This document shows, one piece after another, positions 19,984 to 27,972 of a stretch of 64,000 nt of DNA. The notes beneath the pieces were generated by a model. The model did no database searches, was not told the DNA's origin, and saw only the letters and a program-made list of their open reading frames with translations. Numbering within the stretch: position 1 is the stretch's first letter; each line of letters opens with the position of its first letter. Source of the stretch: Lichenicoccus sp965276875 (lineage in GTDB: Bacteria; Pseudomonadota; Alphaproteobacteria; Acetobacterales; Acetobacteraceae). The translations under genes were made by a program, and so were the position numbers. The DNA is taken from positions 62,001 through 126,000 of the forward strand of contig NZ_OZ255701.1 of assembly GCF_965276875.1 (NCBI RefSeq), read 5' to 3'.

Positions 19984-20601
19984 GTGAGCCGAATGACCCG
20001 GATGAGCCCTCTCCACCTGACACGCAAGCAGCGGCTTGCCGGGCTCCTGGGTATGTTTCTGGTCACGAGCGCGCTGGCGCCGGTGATCCCGGCAACGCAC
20101 AGCTTGGCCGGGGTGACGATGCCCGACACCATCCGCGTGGACGGTGCGACGCTGCGGCTGAATGGCATGGGCGTACGCAGCTTCACCTTCCTGCAGATAC
20201 ACGGCTACGTCGCCGGGCTCTACGTGCCGGCGCCGGCGCATGACGAAGCGACGCTGCTTGCCACCAAGGGTCCGAAGCTGCTGCAAATCTCGTATGTGCG
20301 TTCGGCTGGTCTCGGCCGGGTCCGGGGGGAGATGCGGGCGGCGCACCTGCGCACCTGCGCGTCCGGCTGCTCGCCCCGGGAAGACGGGGAATACCAGCAG
20401 TTGCTCGCCACCGCGCGCCCCGTCCATGCGGGTGATGTCAGCAGCTACGTATTTCAGGCCAATGGCGACGTGCAGGTGCTATTGGACGACCAGCGGCTGG
20501 CCACGATCCACGGGCCGGACCTCGCGCGCGCCATGCTGGACGGGATGATCGGGCGGAACGCGCCAACCCGCGCGCTACGCACCGGTCTGCTCGGGGGCTG
20601 A
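19984..20601 (+). CDS. Chalcone isomerase-like secreted protein
   Basis: 205 residues if started at the GTG; an ATG three codons later is equally plausible. A hydrophobic export signal (about 20-45) is followed by a chalcone-isomerase-like fold: LRLNGMGVRSFTFLQIHGYVAGLY, then PKLLQISYVRSAG, and ARAMLDGMIGR at the end. Bacterial members of this fold are periplasmic, and some bind fatty acids; true flavonoid isomerase activity is unlikely. Two cysteines (RTCASGC) could pair. It is probably co-transcribed with the DUF4239 gene and convergent with the acyl carrier protein gene. Confidence 0.8.
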   Translation: MSRMTRMSPLHLTRKQRLAGLLGMFLVTSALAPVIPATHSLAGVTMPDTIRVDGATLRLNGMGVRSFTFLQIHGYVAGLYVPAPAHDEATLLATKGPKLLQISYVRSAGLGRVRGEMRAAHLRTCASGCSPREDGEYQQLLATARPVHAGDVSSYVFQANGDVQVLLDDQRLATIHGPDLARAMLDGMIGRNAPTRALRTGLLGG

Positions 20602-20613
20602 GGACAAGATCCC

Positions 20614-20895
20614 TCAGGCAGCCGACAGGCTCTCCCGGTCATCCTGGAAGTAGCGGCGGCTCAGATAGGTCACCAGGTCGGAGACGCTGCGAAAGCGGCT
20701 GTTCGCCTCTGGCGGGAACTCGGTCTTGAACGTCTCTTCAAGCGACATGGTCAGCTCGACGATGTCGAGGCTGTCGAGCGACAGGTCCTCGGCAAAGCGG
20801 GTTTCGAGACCGATCGGGCTGTCGGGCAGGAACAGGGTGCGACGGATGGCGCTGATCACGGCGGTGATGATGGTTTGATTGAGAGCTTCGGTCAT
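20614..20895 (-). CDS. Acyl carrier protein
   Basis: 93 residues, one 4'-phosphopantetheine attachment domain. The modified serine is Ser42 in LSLDSLDIVEL. The helix II sequence after it is acidic, as in fatty-acid-type carriers. The C-terminal tail is longer than the canonical AcpP, and no fatty acid synthesis gene adjoins it. It is therefore more likely a specialised carrier, for example for lipid A or secondary acylation, than the main AcpP. It is alone, with a 117-base AT-richer leader upstream. Confidence 0.87.
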   Translation of the reverse strand: MTEALNQTIITAVISAIRRTLFLPDSPIGLETRFAEDLSLDSLDIVELTMSLEETFKTEFPPEANSRFRSVSDLVTYLSRRYFQDDRESLSAA

Positions 20896-21012
20896 CGAAA
20901 TCGCTCCAAATCCGCGCGGGAAGACTGCTCACGGCCCCCGGCTCACGGCATCGTGATTACACCATATCACGAGTTCGTGTGCAAGCGAGATGAAACGAGT
21001 TTTTGACGATAT

Positions 21013-21393
21013 TTACTGCACCGGTATGAGGACGTTCATACCGCCTGCCGGCGTCTCGCGGTTGTTACGAGCGTTCTCCAGGCTGGAGCCGGGCTCGTAA
21101 CCATCCCCCGCGAAGTGGTTGCGCGGATTGAACAAATAGGGCTCGACGGTCGGGCTGCTCTCCTCGGCGAGCCGATCAGCGCCGGCCTGTGGGGCATCGA
21201 TGTCCGGATCCGGAACCGGTGCCGGACGCATGGCCTGGGCATGCGCCGCCTGGACGATCGTCATGCCGCCGCCGGCACCTGGTGTCAGCGACATCTTGCC
21301 TGGCGACGACGTCGGGTCGCCAGCCAAGGCGGCCACCGGCAGCGCCATGGCGGACAGCGCGATCGCCGCCGCCAGACGAATCGCTGGTCGCAT
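21013..21393 (-). CDS. Small exported protein, unknown function
   Basis: 126 residues. A signal peptide (about 1-24, ending LAG/GDP or VAALAG) is followed by a low-complexity Pro/Ala/Gly-rich mature part and an acidic C-terminal third (AEESSPTVEPYLFNPRNHF). There are two adjacent ATG codons, so the start is uncertain by one residue. Not recognised. It lies 22 bases after the Nudix gene on the same strand and may share its transcript. Confidence 0.6.
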   Translation of the reverse strand: MRPAIRLAAAIALSAMALPVAALAGDPTSSPGKMSLTPGAGGGMTIVQAAHAQAMRPAPVPDPDIDAPQAGADRLAEESSPTVEPYLFNPRNHFAGDGYEPGSSLENARNNRETPAGGMNVLIPVQ

Positions 21394-21415
21394 CATCGCG
21401 CTGCCGCTCCGACCG

Positions 21416-21988
21416 TCATGCCACGGCATCCTGCAGCGCGCCTCGGCCAGGCAGCGCGCCCTCGCCGCGCGGGTCCTGCGGCGGATTGCCCGCGGGTGCC
21501 GCGAGCGGTGCGTCGCCGATGCGCCGGTAGGCCTCGATGGCCCAGTGCACCGTCGGAAAGGCGATGTCCTCGACCGGCAGATCGTCGAAAGCAAACAGGC
21601 CGACTTCAAGGCTCTCCTCGCCCGCCTCGATAGACGGTTCGCCGGATCCCGCGAAACGCGCCCGATGAATGATCTGAACCTGGGCAATCCGGCTGATGCT
21701 GTAGATGGCGAGGATGCCGTCGATGACGATGCGCGCACCGGCCTCCTCGAGCGCTTCGCGGGCGGCGCCCTCGGCTGGGGTTTCGTGCAGTTCGAGATAG
21801 CCCGCGGGCAGTGTCCAGAAGCCCCGCCGTGGCTCGATGGCCCGGCGGCAGAGCAGGATGCGCCCGGCATGCGCCACCACCGCGCCCACGACGATCTTGG
21901 GATTTTCGTAAAACACGTGGCCGCAATCGAGGCAGGAAACCCGCTCTCGGTTTTCACCATCCGGCACGGCGCGTGCAAAGCGTGGCAT
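21416..21988 (-). CDS. Nudix hydrolase
   Basis: 190 residues. It hydrolyses a nucleoside diphosphate linked to another group. The Nudix box is complete: G63, E69, then REALEEAGA (77-85), matching Gx5Ex7REuxEExGu. An N-terminal half zinc ribbon (CLDCGHVFYENPK, 19-31) resembles NADH pyrophosphatase, but only one CxxC is present. The GFWTLPAGYLE spelling is typical of ADP-ribose/NADH-type members. The substrate cannot be fixed from sequence. The C-terminal 25 residues are Gly/Pro-rich and unlikely to be folded. Confidence 0.9.
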   Translation of the reverse strand: MPRFARAVPDGENRERVSCLDCGHVFYENPKIVVGAVVAHAGRILLCRRAIEPRRGFWTLPAGYLELHETPAEGAAREALEEAGARIVIDGILAIYSISRIAQVQIIHRARFAGSGEPSIEAGEESLEVGLFAFDDLPVEDIAFPTVHWAIEAYRRIGDAPLAAPAGNPPQDPRGEGALPGRGALQDAVA

Positions 21989-22052
21989 CGCCCACGACGG
22001 TGGACGCGCGGCGATGAAATATCAAACGATTTCGCAAGCCCCCGGCTCTGGT

Positions 22053-22247
22053 TCAGGCCGAGATATCGAGCAAGGCGCCACGTCGGGTCGCGGGCCCGGG
22101 CGGCGTCTGCGCCTGCGGGCCGCCGACGGCCGCGGTCGGCGCCGTCACTGGCTTGACTTGACCGAGTCCGAGACCCGCACCAGGGCTGGGACCGGTTGTT
22201 GGACGGGGCTGCACCGAGAAGGCCGGCAGGGACGTGCTCGAGATCAT
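22053..22247 (-). CDS. Possible small proline/alanine-rich protein
   Basis: 64 codons from an ATG (a TTG two codons earlier is also in frame), between the module protein gene and the Nudix gene on the same strand. The product is rich in Pro, Ala, Gly and Thr, with a short ordered tail (RRGALLDISA). There is only a weak CAGG ribosome site. It may be real because it fills an otherwise empty 290-base gap in the right orientation, but the composition could also arise by chance. Confidence 0.3.
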   Translation of the reverse strand: MISSTSLPAFSVQPRPTTGPSPGAGLGLGQVKPVTAPTAAVGGPQAQTPPGPATRRGALLDISA

Positions 22248-22280
22248 GCCCAAGCCTGCCGCGCGGGCATGAACATCGGG

Positions 22281-24611
22281 TTAACGCAGGCTTGCGAGAA
22301 AATCGTCGAAGGCCGCCAGCACCGCCGCCGTATCGGCGTTGAAGCACTCGCGGTTGCCCTGGATGTGCCCGCTGGCAAGCCGGCCCTGGGCACCCGCGTC
22401 CGTGACCCAGGCGGCATCCGCGAACCGGTGCGGCGCCGGCGCCTCGGTGAACCGCGGATCCTGATAGATCGCGAGATCCGGCCGCCCGAGCAGGTTGGCG
22501 CGGGTGCTGATCATCATCGTCGGCAGATTGGCGAGCCAGCGATATTTCGCGAGCCCAGCACCCCAGATCGCGAACGCCGCATCGGCCTGGCGGCACCAGG
22601 CCAGGCTGGTGGCGATGCTCTCCCCGGTGGTGCCGATGATGGTCACGGGTGCTTGCGCAAATTTCGCCGCGATCCCCGCCACGATCTCCCGCTCGACGTC
22701 CTCGGGCGGGCGGCGCGCCAGACCGTAGGCCATGCCGCGGATCACGCCGGCCTCGCCTGCGGCCGGACCACGATTATAGCCGTCAAACACGATGACCGCG
22801 CCCGGGTGGCGCTCGGCCATGAACGTCGTGAACGCGTCGCAGAAGCCCGGCAGGTCGACGAAGGTGCGGTCCTCCACGCGCAGGCCGAAAATCACCACGG
22901 GCGGTCGCATTACCGCGCGCGGCCGCTCGGCGAAAAAGTCGTCAACGGCGCGCGCCTCCTCACTGCCGCCCAGATGCGCGGTGACGCGCGCGCGCAAGTC
23001 CGCCGAGACATGGTCGCGGGTGATCCGGCAGGGCCAGACATCCTCGCCGTAGGTCCGGTAGATGAAGGCATCCACACTAGCGAGCGTGCGGTCGACACGG
23101 CCCGCGAGCGGCGGGAACAACGCCTCCAGCGGGCCGAACAGCTCCGCATGCCCGTCATCGGCGTCCCGGTTCTGCGAACCCAGGATCAGCGTGGTCGGCA
23201 GGCGCTCCTCCGGCACCGCGCGGCAGAGTGCTTCCAGCCCGGTGAGGTCGTTCCAGAGATGATGGCCGATATGGATGACGCTCAGCAGCACATTGATGCC
23301 GCGCGCCTCGCCGCTGCGCCGTCGTTGTCCCATCAGCTCGGAATACTGGTTGATATGACGCACCAGCAATGGCCAGAACGCGAGGCCACGTTCGTTGCGC
23401 AGCCAGGTGTCGCCCATCCAGAGCCCGGTACGATCGTCAAACAGGAACAGGTTGGCGGCGGGGATCACCAGGCCGATCAGCCGCGCGGACCGGTCTCCGG
23501 CGACTGCCAGAAAATCGATCCCGTTGCGATCGGTGAATTGATAGATGAACACGTAGTCGTCCAGGATGAAGATGCCGCGCAGCCGCGTCTCGCTGCCGTC
23601 GATCGGGCTGGGCCAGTCCAGGCCGCCATCGCGGATCGCAGCCAGGGTGCGCTGGTGCAGGTCCACGCTGACCGCGCGCTCCACCGTCTCACGATCGAGT
23701 ATGATGTCGCCCGGGACCGCCATCGACGCAGCCATCGTCGACGCGCCGAGGGGGGTCAAGGCTGGGCGTATGTCGCAATTGCAATGGCCGAGCAGGGCGG
23801 AGCGCGCGCTCGGGACGAGATCCAGGTAGCGTGTCACCAGCGCGTCCTCGGTGGCCTTGAACGCCAGCACGGTGTCGAGATGGCGGTTCATCACCGGCAG
23901 TGCATAGGGCATCACCATATCCCGGATGGCGCCAGGGCCGTGGGTGAGGTCGTCGATCAGGCGCAGCTCGGCGTCGAGCAGCCAGGTGGCGCGCGCGCCG
24001 TCCGCATGGCGGAGTTCGAGCAGATAAAATGGGTCGAAGTCGCGATACAGGCTTTGCGCGGTCCAGCCGGCTTGCAGGTCCGCGGGACGCATCGCCTTTG
24101 CGCCGATCAGGATCGGCAGCTCCGAGCCGTCCGCAAGCTCGACCGCAACGACATTGTCCGCCGTCTGCACGGCCAGCCGTTCGCCGGCTCCAAGCCCCGC
24201 CTTGCGTGGCTGCGCCGCCAGCAGTTCCAGCCGCAAGGTGCGCGGCAGGCCACCCCAGACCGCCCGCTCTAGCCCGTGTGCGCCGCTCAGCAGGGTGTCT
24301 CGGATGGGCGTCGGCAGGTGCACGACCTGCTCGAAATACGCCTCGTCCGCCGCATCCACGATCCAGTGCGCGGTGTCGCCGCCTTGGTGGCGCAAGGCGA
24401 TGACCACCAGCGGCGGCAAGGCCAGATGAAAGCCAGTTGCCGTCCAGCCCTCCCGCAGGGCCGGGAAATCGCCTCCCTGTCGTCGCAGGCGGCGGTGCCG
24501 GCCGCTGGGATCGACCAGCACCGCAACACCGGCCTCGTCCAGCAGTGAGAACGTGGCGGCGGACGCCTGCCAAAAGCGGCGTCTGATCAGCGGCCACATG
24601 CGCGCGCCCAC
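22281..24611 (-). CDS. Large protein with two copies of an unrecognised module and an unknown C-terminal domain
   Basis: 776 residues from a GTG five bases after the preceding gene, with GGGTAGGG as ribosome site; an ATG four codons in is an alternative. I do not recognise a family. Residues about 33-108 and 168-238 are two copies of a module with the pattern F/L-x-x-L-x-x-GW...PFYLLELRH.DG..A.W.LD....IRD. A third copy is in the neighbouring gene. After a middle region comes a 350-residue C-terminal part with short Rossmann-like stretches (PTTLILGSQNRD, GAVIVFDGYNRG, APVTIIGTTGESIATSL) and a HIGHHLWND motif. The layout suggests an NDP-sugar or glycan enzyme. No signal peptide. Downstream of pgk. 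Confidence 0.72.
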   Translation of the reverse strand: MGARMWPLIRRRFWQASAATFSLLDEAGVAVLVDPSGRHRRLRRQGGDFPALREGWTATGFHLALPPLVVIALRHQGGDTAHWIVDAADEAYFEQVVHLPTPIRDTLLSGAHGLERAVWGGLPRTLRLELLAAQPRKAGLGAGERLAVQTADNVVAVELADGSELPILIGAKAMRPADLQAGWTAQSLYRDFDPFYLLELRHADGARATWLLDAELRLIDDLTHGPGAIRDMVMPYALPVMNRHLDTVLAFKATEDALVTRYLDLVPSARSALLGHCNCDIRPALTPLGASTMAASMAVPGDIILDRETVERAVSVDLHQRTLAAIRDGGLDWPSPIDGSETRLRGIFILDDYVFIYQFTDRNGIDFLAVAGDRSARLIGLVIPAANLFLFDDRTGLWMGDTWLRNERGLAFWPLLVRHINQYSELMGQRRRSGEARGINVLLSVIHIGHHLWNDLTGLEALCRAVPEERLPTTLILGSQNRDADDGHAELFGPLEALFPPLAGRVDRTLASVDAFIYRTYGEDVWPCRITRDHVSADLRARVTAHLGGSEEARAVDDFFAERPRAVMRPPVVIFGLRVEDRTFVDLPGFCDAFTTFMAERHPGAVIVFDGYNRGPAAGEAGVIRGMAYGLARRPPEDVEREIVAGIAAKFAQAPVTIIGTTGESIATSLAWCRQADAAFAIWGAGLAKYRWLANLPTMMISTRANLLGRPDLAIYQDPRFTEAPAPHRFADAAWVTDAGAQGRLASGHIQGNRECFNADTAAVLAAFDDFLASLR

Positions 24612-24616
24612 CGGCC

Positions 24617-25597
24617 CTACCCGGTTGGCCGTAACAATCGGCGCAGCCAGCCGTTCCTGGACGCGTGGTCTGCATCATCCAGGACGGTGGCATGGTCGAT
24701 CGTCTCGGCGGCCGCCGCACGCGCGAGCCACGAATCGTCCCCCGCCTCCGCCGCTTCCGCGTCCGAACTCTCGGTCTCGTCGAGGCGGGTCGGGCGCACC
24801 AGGATCCCATCTGCAAGCGCATAGTGGCACAGCAGACCTTCCAGGACCCGTGCTCCGGAGAGGCCGTGCTGATGGGTGAAGACCGCATCCATCGCCGGGA
24901 CGTAGAGGGCGGGCGCACCGTCGGCGCTGGCCAGAAGATAAAGGGTCACATCGTGCACCGGATCGTGGCAGCGCCAGGCGCGTGTGCGATCCTCGGCAAA
25001 GGCAAAGGCCTCCTGCACCGGCAGCTTCGTGCCGGTGAAGGGGGAGACCACGCGCACGTCCACGCGGCCCGGCGCCAGACTCTGCTCGAGCATCTGCGGC
25101 GAGAGCCGCAAGGCGGCTTTTGCCATCGCCGGGACGACCTGATCGAAGCGTGCCGCGCGCACGATCTGCGGCGGCGCGAGTGCGACAATGAGCCGCACCA
25201 GATCGGCAACAAATCGGGGATTGATGCCGCTGAATCTCTGGGCGGCGTCGGCAATCGCCGGGGTCGACGCGAGCAGGCTGGTCTGCCGGATTTCGGCAAG
25301 CAGCGGGATGAGTGCCTCGTGCAGGCGTGCCACTTGCCACGGCTGCATGCGGTCGAGTGCGTTGCCGGCGAAACCGAAATCCTGATCGAGATACCAGACC
25401 GCATCGCGCATCGGACCATCGTCGCGACGCAGCTCAAGCAGATGAAAGGGCGGCAATCCGGTCTGCAGTCCGACCGGCACCCAGCCCGGCTGGAACGCCG
25501 TCAGCGGCTGCCCGCCGAAGGTGATCGGATGCCTCCGTCCGTCCGGGTCAGTGGCTTGATATGTGCCGTCGTGCAACGAAACCGGCCAGCAGGGCAA
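24617..25597 (-). CDS. Unrecognised protein carrying one copy of the shared module
   Basis: 326 residues from a TTG, supported by an AGGAGA ribosome site seven bases upstream. Residues about 17-100 match both module copies in the next gene: DPDGRRHPITFGG...FQPGW, then PFHLLELRRDDG and AVWYLDQ. The centre is alpha-helical (NPRFVADLVRLIVALAPPQ). Residues about 170-255 hold beta-rich text (VRVVSPFTGTKLPVQEAFAF), and the tail is acidic. No signal peptide or membrane span. It begins 60 bases after pgk ends and is followed by its partner after five bases, so the two are surely co-transcribed. Function unknown. Confidence 0.72.
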   Translation of the reverse strand: MPCWPVSLHDGTYQATDPDGRRHPITFGGQPLTAFQPGWVPVGLQTGLPPFHLLELRRDDGPMRDAVWYLDQDFGFAGNALDRMQPWQVARLHEALIPLLAEIRQTSLLASTPAIADAAQRFSGINPRFVADLVRLIVALAPPQIVRAARFDQVVPAMAKAALRLSPQMLEQSLAPGRVDVRVVSPFTGTKLPVQEAFAFAEDRTRAWRCHDPVHDVTLYLLASADGAPALYVPAMDAVFTHQHGLSGARVLEGLLCHYALADGILVRPTRLDETESSDAEAAEAGDDSWLARAAAAETIDHATVLDDADHASRNGWLRRLLRPTG

Positions 25598-25657
25598 ACC
25601 GAACTCTCCTCATCGGATGCCGCTGACGATATAATAACGATCTCCATTCGTCACGCA

Positions 25658-26896
25658 TTAGCGTGGCAGGATGATCCCGCCGAGCGCGGTCAGCGCCTGG
25701 ATGCCGGGCAGCGTCCTGCCTTCCAGCCATTCCAGAAAGGCGCCGCCGGCGGTCGAGACATAGGAGAACTCGTCGAGCACGCCAGCATGACGCAGCGCCG
25801 AGACGGTATCGCCGCCGCCGGCCACCGAACGCAGGCGGCCCTCCCGGGTCAGCTCAGCCACCAGTCGGGCGAGGGCGGTGGTGCCCGCGTCGAACGGTTC
25901 GGTCTCGAAGGCGCCCATCGGCCCGTTCCAGACCAGCGTCTTCAAGGTGGCAATCCGCTCGCCCAGCAGGTCGACCGTGGCCGGCCCGCAATCCAGGATC
26001 AGCTCGTCGTCGGCGACCTGTTCGACCGGAACCACGCGGCTGGCTGCGCGCGCCTTGAATTCGCGCGCGACGACCGCGTCGACCGGCAGCAGCAACGCGC
26101 AGCCGCGCGCCTCCGCCTGAGCCATGATCGCCCGCGCCGTGTCGTGCATCTGCGGCTCCTGCAACGACCGGCCGACCCTGACGCCGCGTGCGGCGAGGAA
26201 GGTGTTGGCCATCGCTCCACCGATGATCAGCATGTCGACGCGGCCGATGATGTTGCCGATCAGATCGAGCTTGGTGGAGATCTTGGCACCGCCGACGATG
26301 GCGCCGACCGGACGTTCCGGATGCTCCAGGGCCAAAGTGAGGGCGTCGAGTTCCGCCTGCATCAGCCGTCCGGCATGCGCGGGCAAATGGCGCGCGACGC
26401 CTTCGGTGCTGGCATGCGCGCGGTGGGCGGCGGAGAACGCGTCATTGACGTAGATATCGGCGAGTGCTGCGAGCCCGCGCGCCATCTCCGGGTCATTGGC
26501 CTCCTCGCCGGGATAGAAGCGGGTGTTCTCCAGCACCAGCACGTCGCCGTCGCGCAAGGCCGCAACCGCCGCCTCCGCCTGTGGACCCAGGCAGTCCTCG
26601 GCGAAGTGCACGGTATGGCCGAGAACTTTTGCCAGCGCGCTGCCGATCGGCGCCAGCGACATGGTCGCGACCCGCTGGCCGAGCGGCCGGTCGAAATGGC
26701 TGACCACGATCACCCGCGCCCCCTTGTCGGCCAGCTCGCGTATGGTCGGCGCGAGCCGCTCCAGCCGGGTGAGGTCGGTGACCTGGCCTTCGCGCACCGG
26801 CACGTTGAGATCGGCGCGCAGCAGCACCCGCTTGCCCGCGCAGTCCAGCGCATCGATGGTGCGAAACGACGCGGCTTTCGCGGATGGGTCCGACAT
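25658..26896 (-). CDS. pgk: Phosphoglycerate kinase
   Basis: Transfers phosphate between 1,3-bisphosphoglycerate and ADP, in glycolysis or the reverse direction. 412 residues. Substrate motif LLRADLNVPV, VVSHFDRPLGQR, the hinge/nucleotide region GGAKISTKLDLIGN and GGAMANTF, and the C-terminal SVAGGGDTVSAL loop are all intact. Its ATG shares its A with the TGA of gap, giving tight coupling. A usual third partner, aldolase (fba), is absent; instead two unknown module genes follow. Confidence 0.97.
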   Translation of the reverse strand: MSDPSAKAASFRTIDALDCAGKRVLLRADLNVPVREGQVTDLTRLERLAPTIRELADKGARVIVVSHFDRPLGQRVATMSLAPIGSALAKVLGHTVHFAEDCLGPQAEAAVAALRDGDVLVLENTRFYPGEEANDPEMARGLAALADIYVNDAFSAAHRAHASTEGVARHLPAHAGRLMQAELDALTLALEHPERPVGAIVGGAKISTKLDLIGNIIGRVDMLIIGGAMANTFLAARGVRVGRSLQEPQMHDTARAIMAQAEARGCALLLPVDAVVAREFKARAASRVVPVEQVADDELILDCGPATVDLLGERIATLKTLVWNGPMGAFETEPFDAGTTALARLVAELTREGRLRSVAGGGDTVSALRHAGVLDEFSYVSTAGGAFLEWLEGRTLPGIQALTALGGIILPR

Positions 26897-27927
26897 CAGA
26901 GCGCTCCGAATACCGCTGCCGTATCAGCCATACGATTGGAGAAGCCCCACTCGTTGTCGTACCAGCCGCAGACCCGCACCAGCTTGCCGCCGTCGATCAG
27001 CGCGGTCTGCGTGGCATCGAACGAGCAGGACGCGATCACGTGGTTGAAGTCGCTGCTGACCAGCGGGTCGGTGCTGTAGACGACGATGCCCTTGAGCGCG
27101 CCGGCAGCCGCCTGCTTGAACAGGTCGTTCACCGCCGCCACCGACCCGGGCACGGTGCGCGGCACGAAATCGAGCGAAACCAGCGAAACGTTCGCGGTCG
27201 GCACCCGGATCGCGGTGCCGTCCAGCTTGCCCTTGAGCTGCGGCAGCACCAAGCCCACCGCGCGCGCCGCCCCGGTGCTGGTCGGGATTATGTTCAGGGC
27301 CGCCGCCCGGGCGCGGTGCAGGTCCTTGTGCAAAGTGTCGACGGTGCGCTGATCGCCGGTATAGCTGTGGATTGTGACCATGTAGCCGCGCTCGATGCCG
27401 AACGCGTCGTCGAGCACCTTGGCCATGGGCGCGAGGCAGTTGGTGGTGCAGGAGGCGTTCGAGATCACCGTCATGTCGGCGGTCATGGTGTGGTGGTTGA
27501 CGCCGTAGACGATGGTCGCGTCCACCCCCTCCGCCGGCGCCGAGACCAGCACCTTGCGCGCCCCCGCGGTGATCAGCTGTGACGCGGCCTCCTTTTTGGT
27601 GAACAGGCCGGTGCATTCCATCGCCACGTCGACCCCCTGGTAGGGCACGCGCGACGGGTCACGCTCGGCCGACACCTTGATCGGGCCATAGCTGCGTCCA
27701 TTCGCGTGGATGGTGATGCTGTCGCCCTCGACCTTCACCTCACCGGGAAAGCGGCCATGCACGCTGTCATAGCGAAGCAGGTGGGCGTTGTCCGAGACCG
27801 AGCCGAGATCGTTGATCGCGACCGCCTCGATGTCGGTGCGGCCGCTCTCGATGATGCCGCGTAGAACGAGACGTCCGATCCGCCCGAAGCCGTTGATCGC
27901 GACCTTGACGGGACGATGGTCTGACAT
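26896..27927 (-). CDS. gap: Glyceraldehyde-3-phosphate dehydrogenase
   Basis: Oxidises glyceraldehyde 3-phosphate with phosphate and NAD(P)+. 343 residues. The NAD-binding opening is KVAINGFGRIGRLVLR. The catalytic cysteine lies in SNASCTTNCLAPM, and the histidine in TIHSYTGDQ. The conserved end WYDNEWGFSNRM is present. An AAGGA ribosome site lies eight bases before the ATG. It follows the transketolase-like gene by 45 bases and overlaps pgk. Cofactor preference (NAD or NADP) is not decided by eye. Confidence 0.97.
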   Translation of the reverse strand: MSDHRPVKVAINGFGRIGRLVLRGIIESGRTDIEAVAINDLGSVSDNAHLLRYDSVHGRFPGEVKVEGDSITIHANGRSYGPIKVSAERDPSRVPYQGVDVAMECTGLFTKKEAASQLITAGARKVLVSAPAEGVDATIVYGVNHHTMTADMTVISNASCTTNCLAPMAKVLDDAFGIERGYMVTIHSYTGDQRTVDTLHKDLHRARAAALNIIPTSTGAARAVGLVLPQLKGKLDGTAIRVPTANVSLVSLDFVPRTVPGSVAAVNDLFKQAAAGALKGIVVYSTDPLVSSDFNHVIASCSFDATQTALIDGGKLVRVCGWYDNEWGFSNRMADTAAVFGAL

Positions 27928-27972
27928 TGCGTTGATCCTTGGGGGAGATGGAGGGAACTGGGTTGCACGAGA

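Noticed and set aside
22014..24272. 752-codon plus-strand frame opposite the module protein gene
   Set aside because: Composition artefact (Arg/Asp/His-rich). The minus-strand gene has a ribosome site and modules shared with its neighbour.
24665..27079. 804-codon plus-strand frame across pgk, gap and the module gene
   Set aside because: Runs through the antisense of several certain genes.
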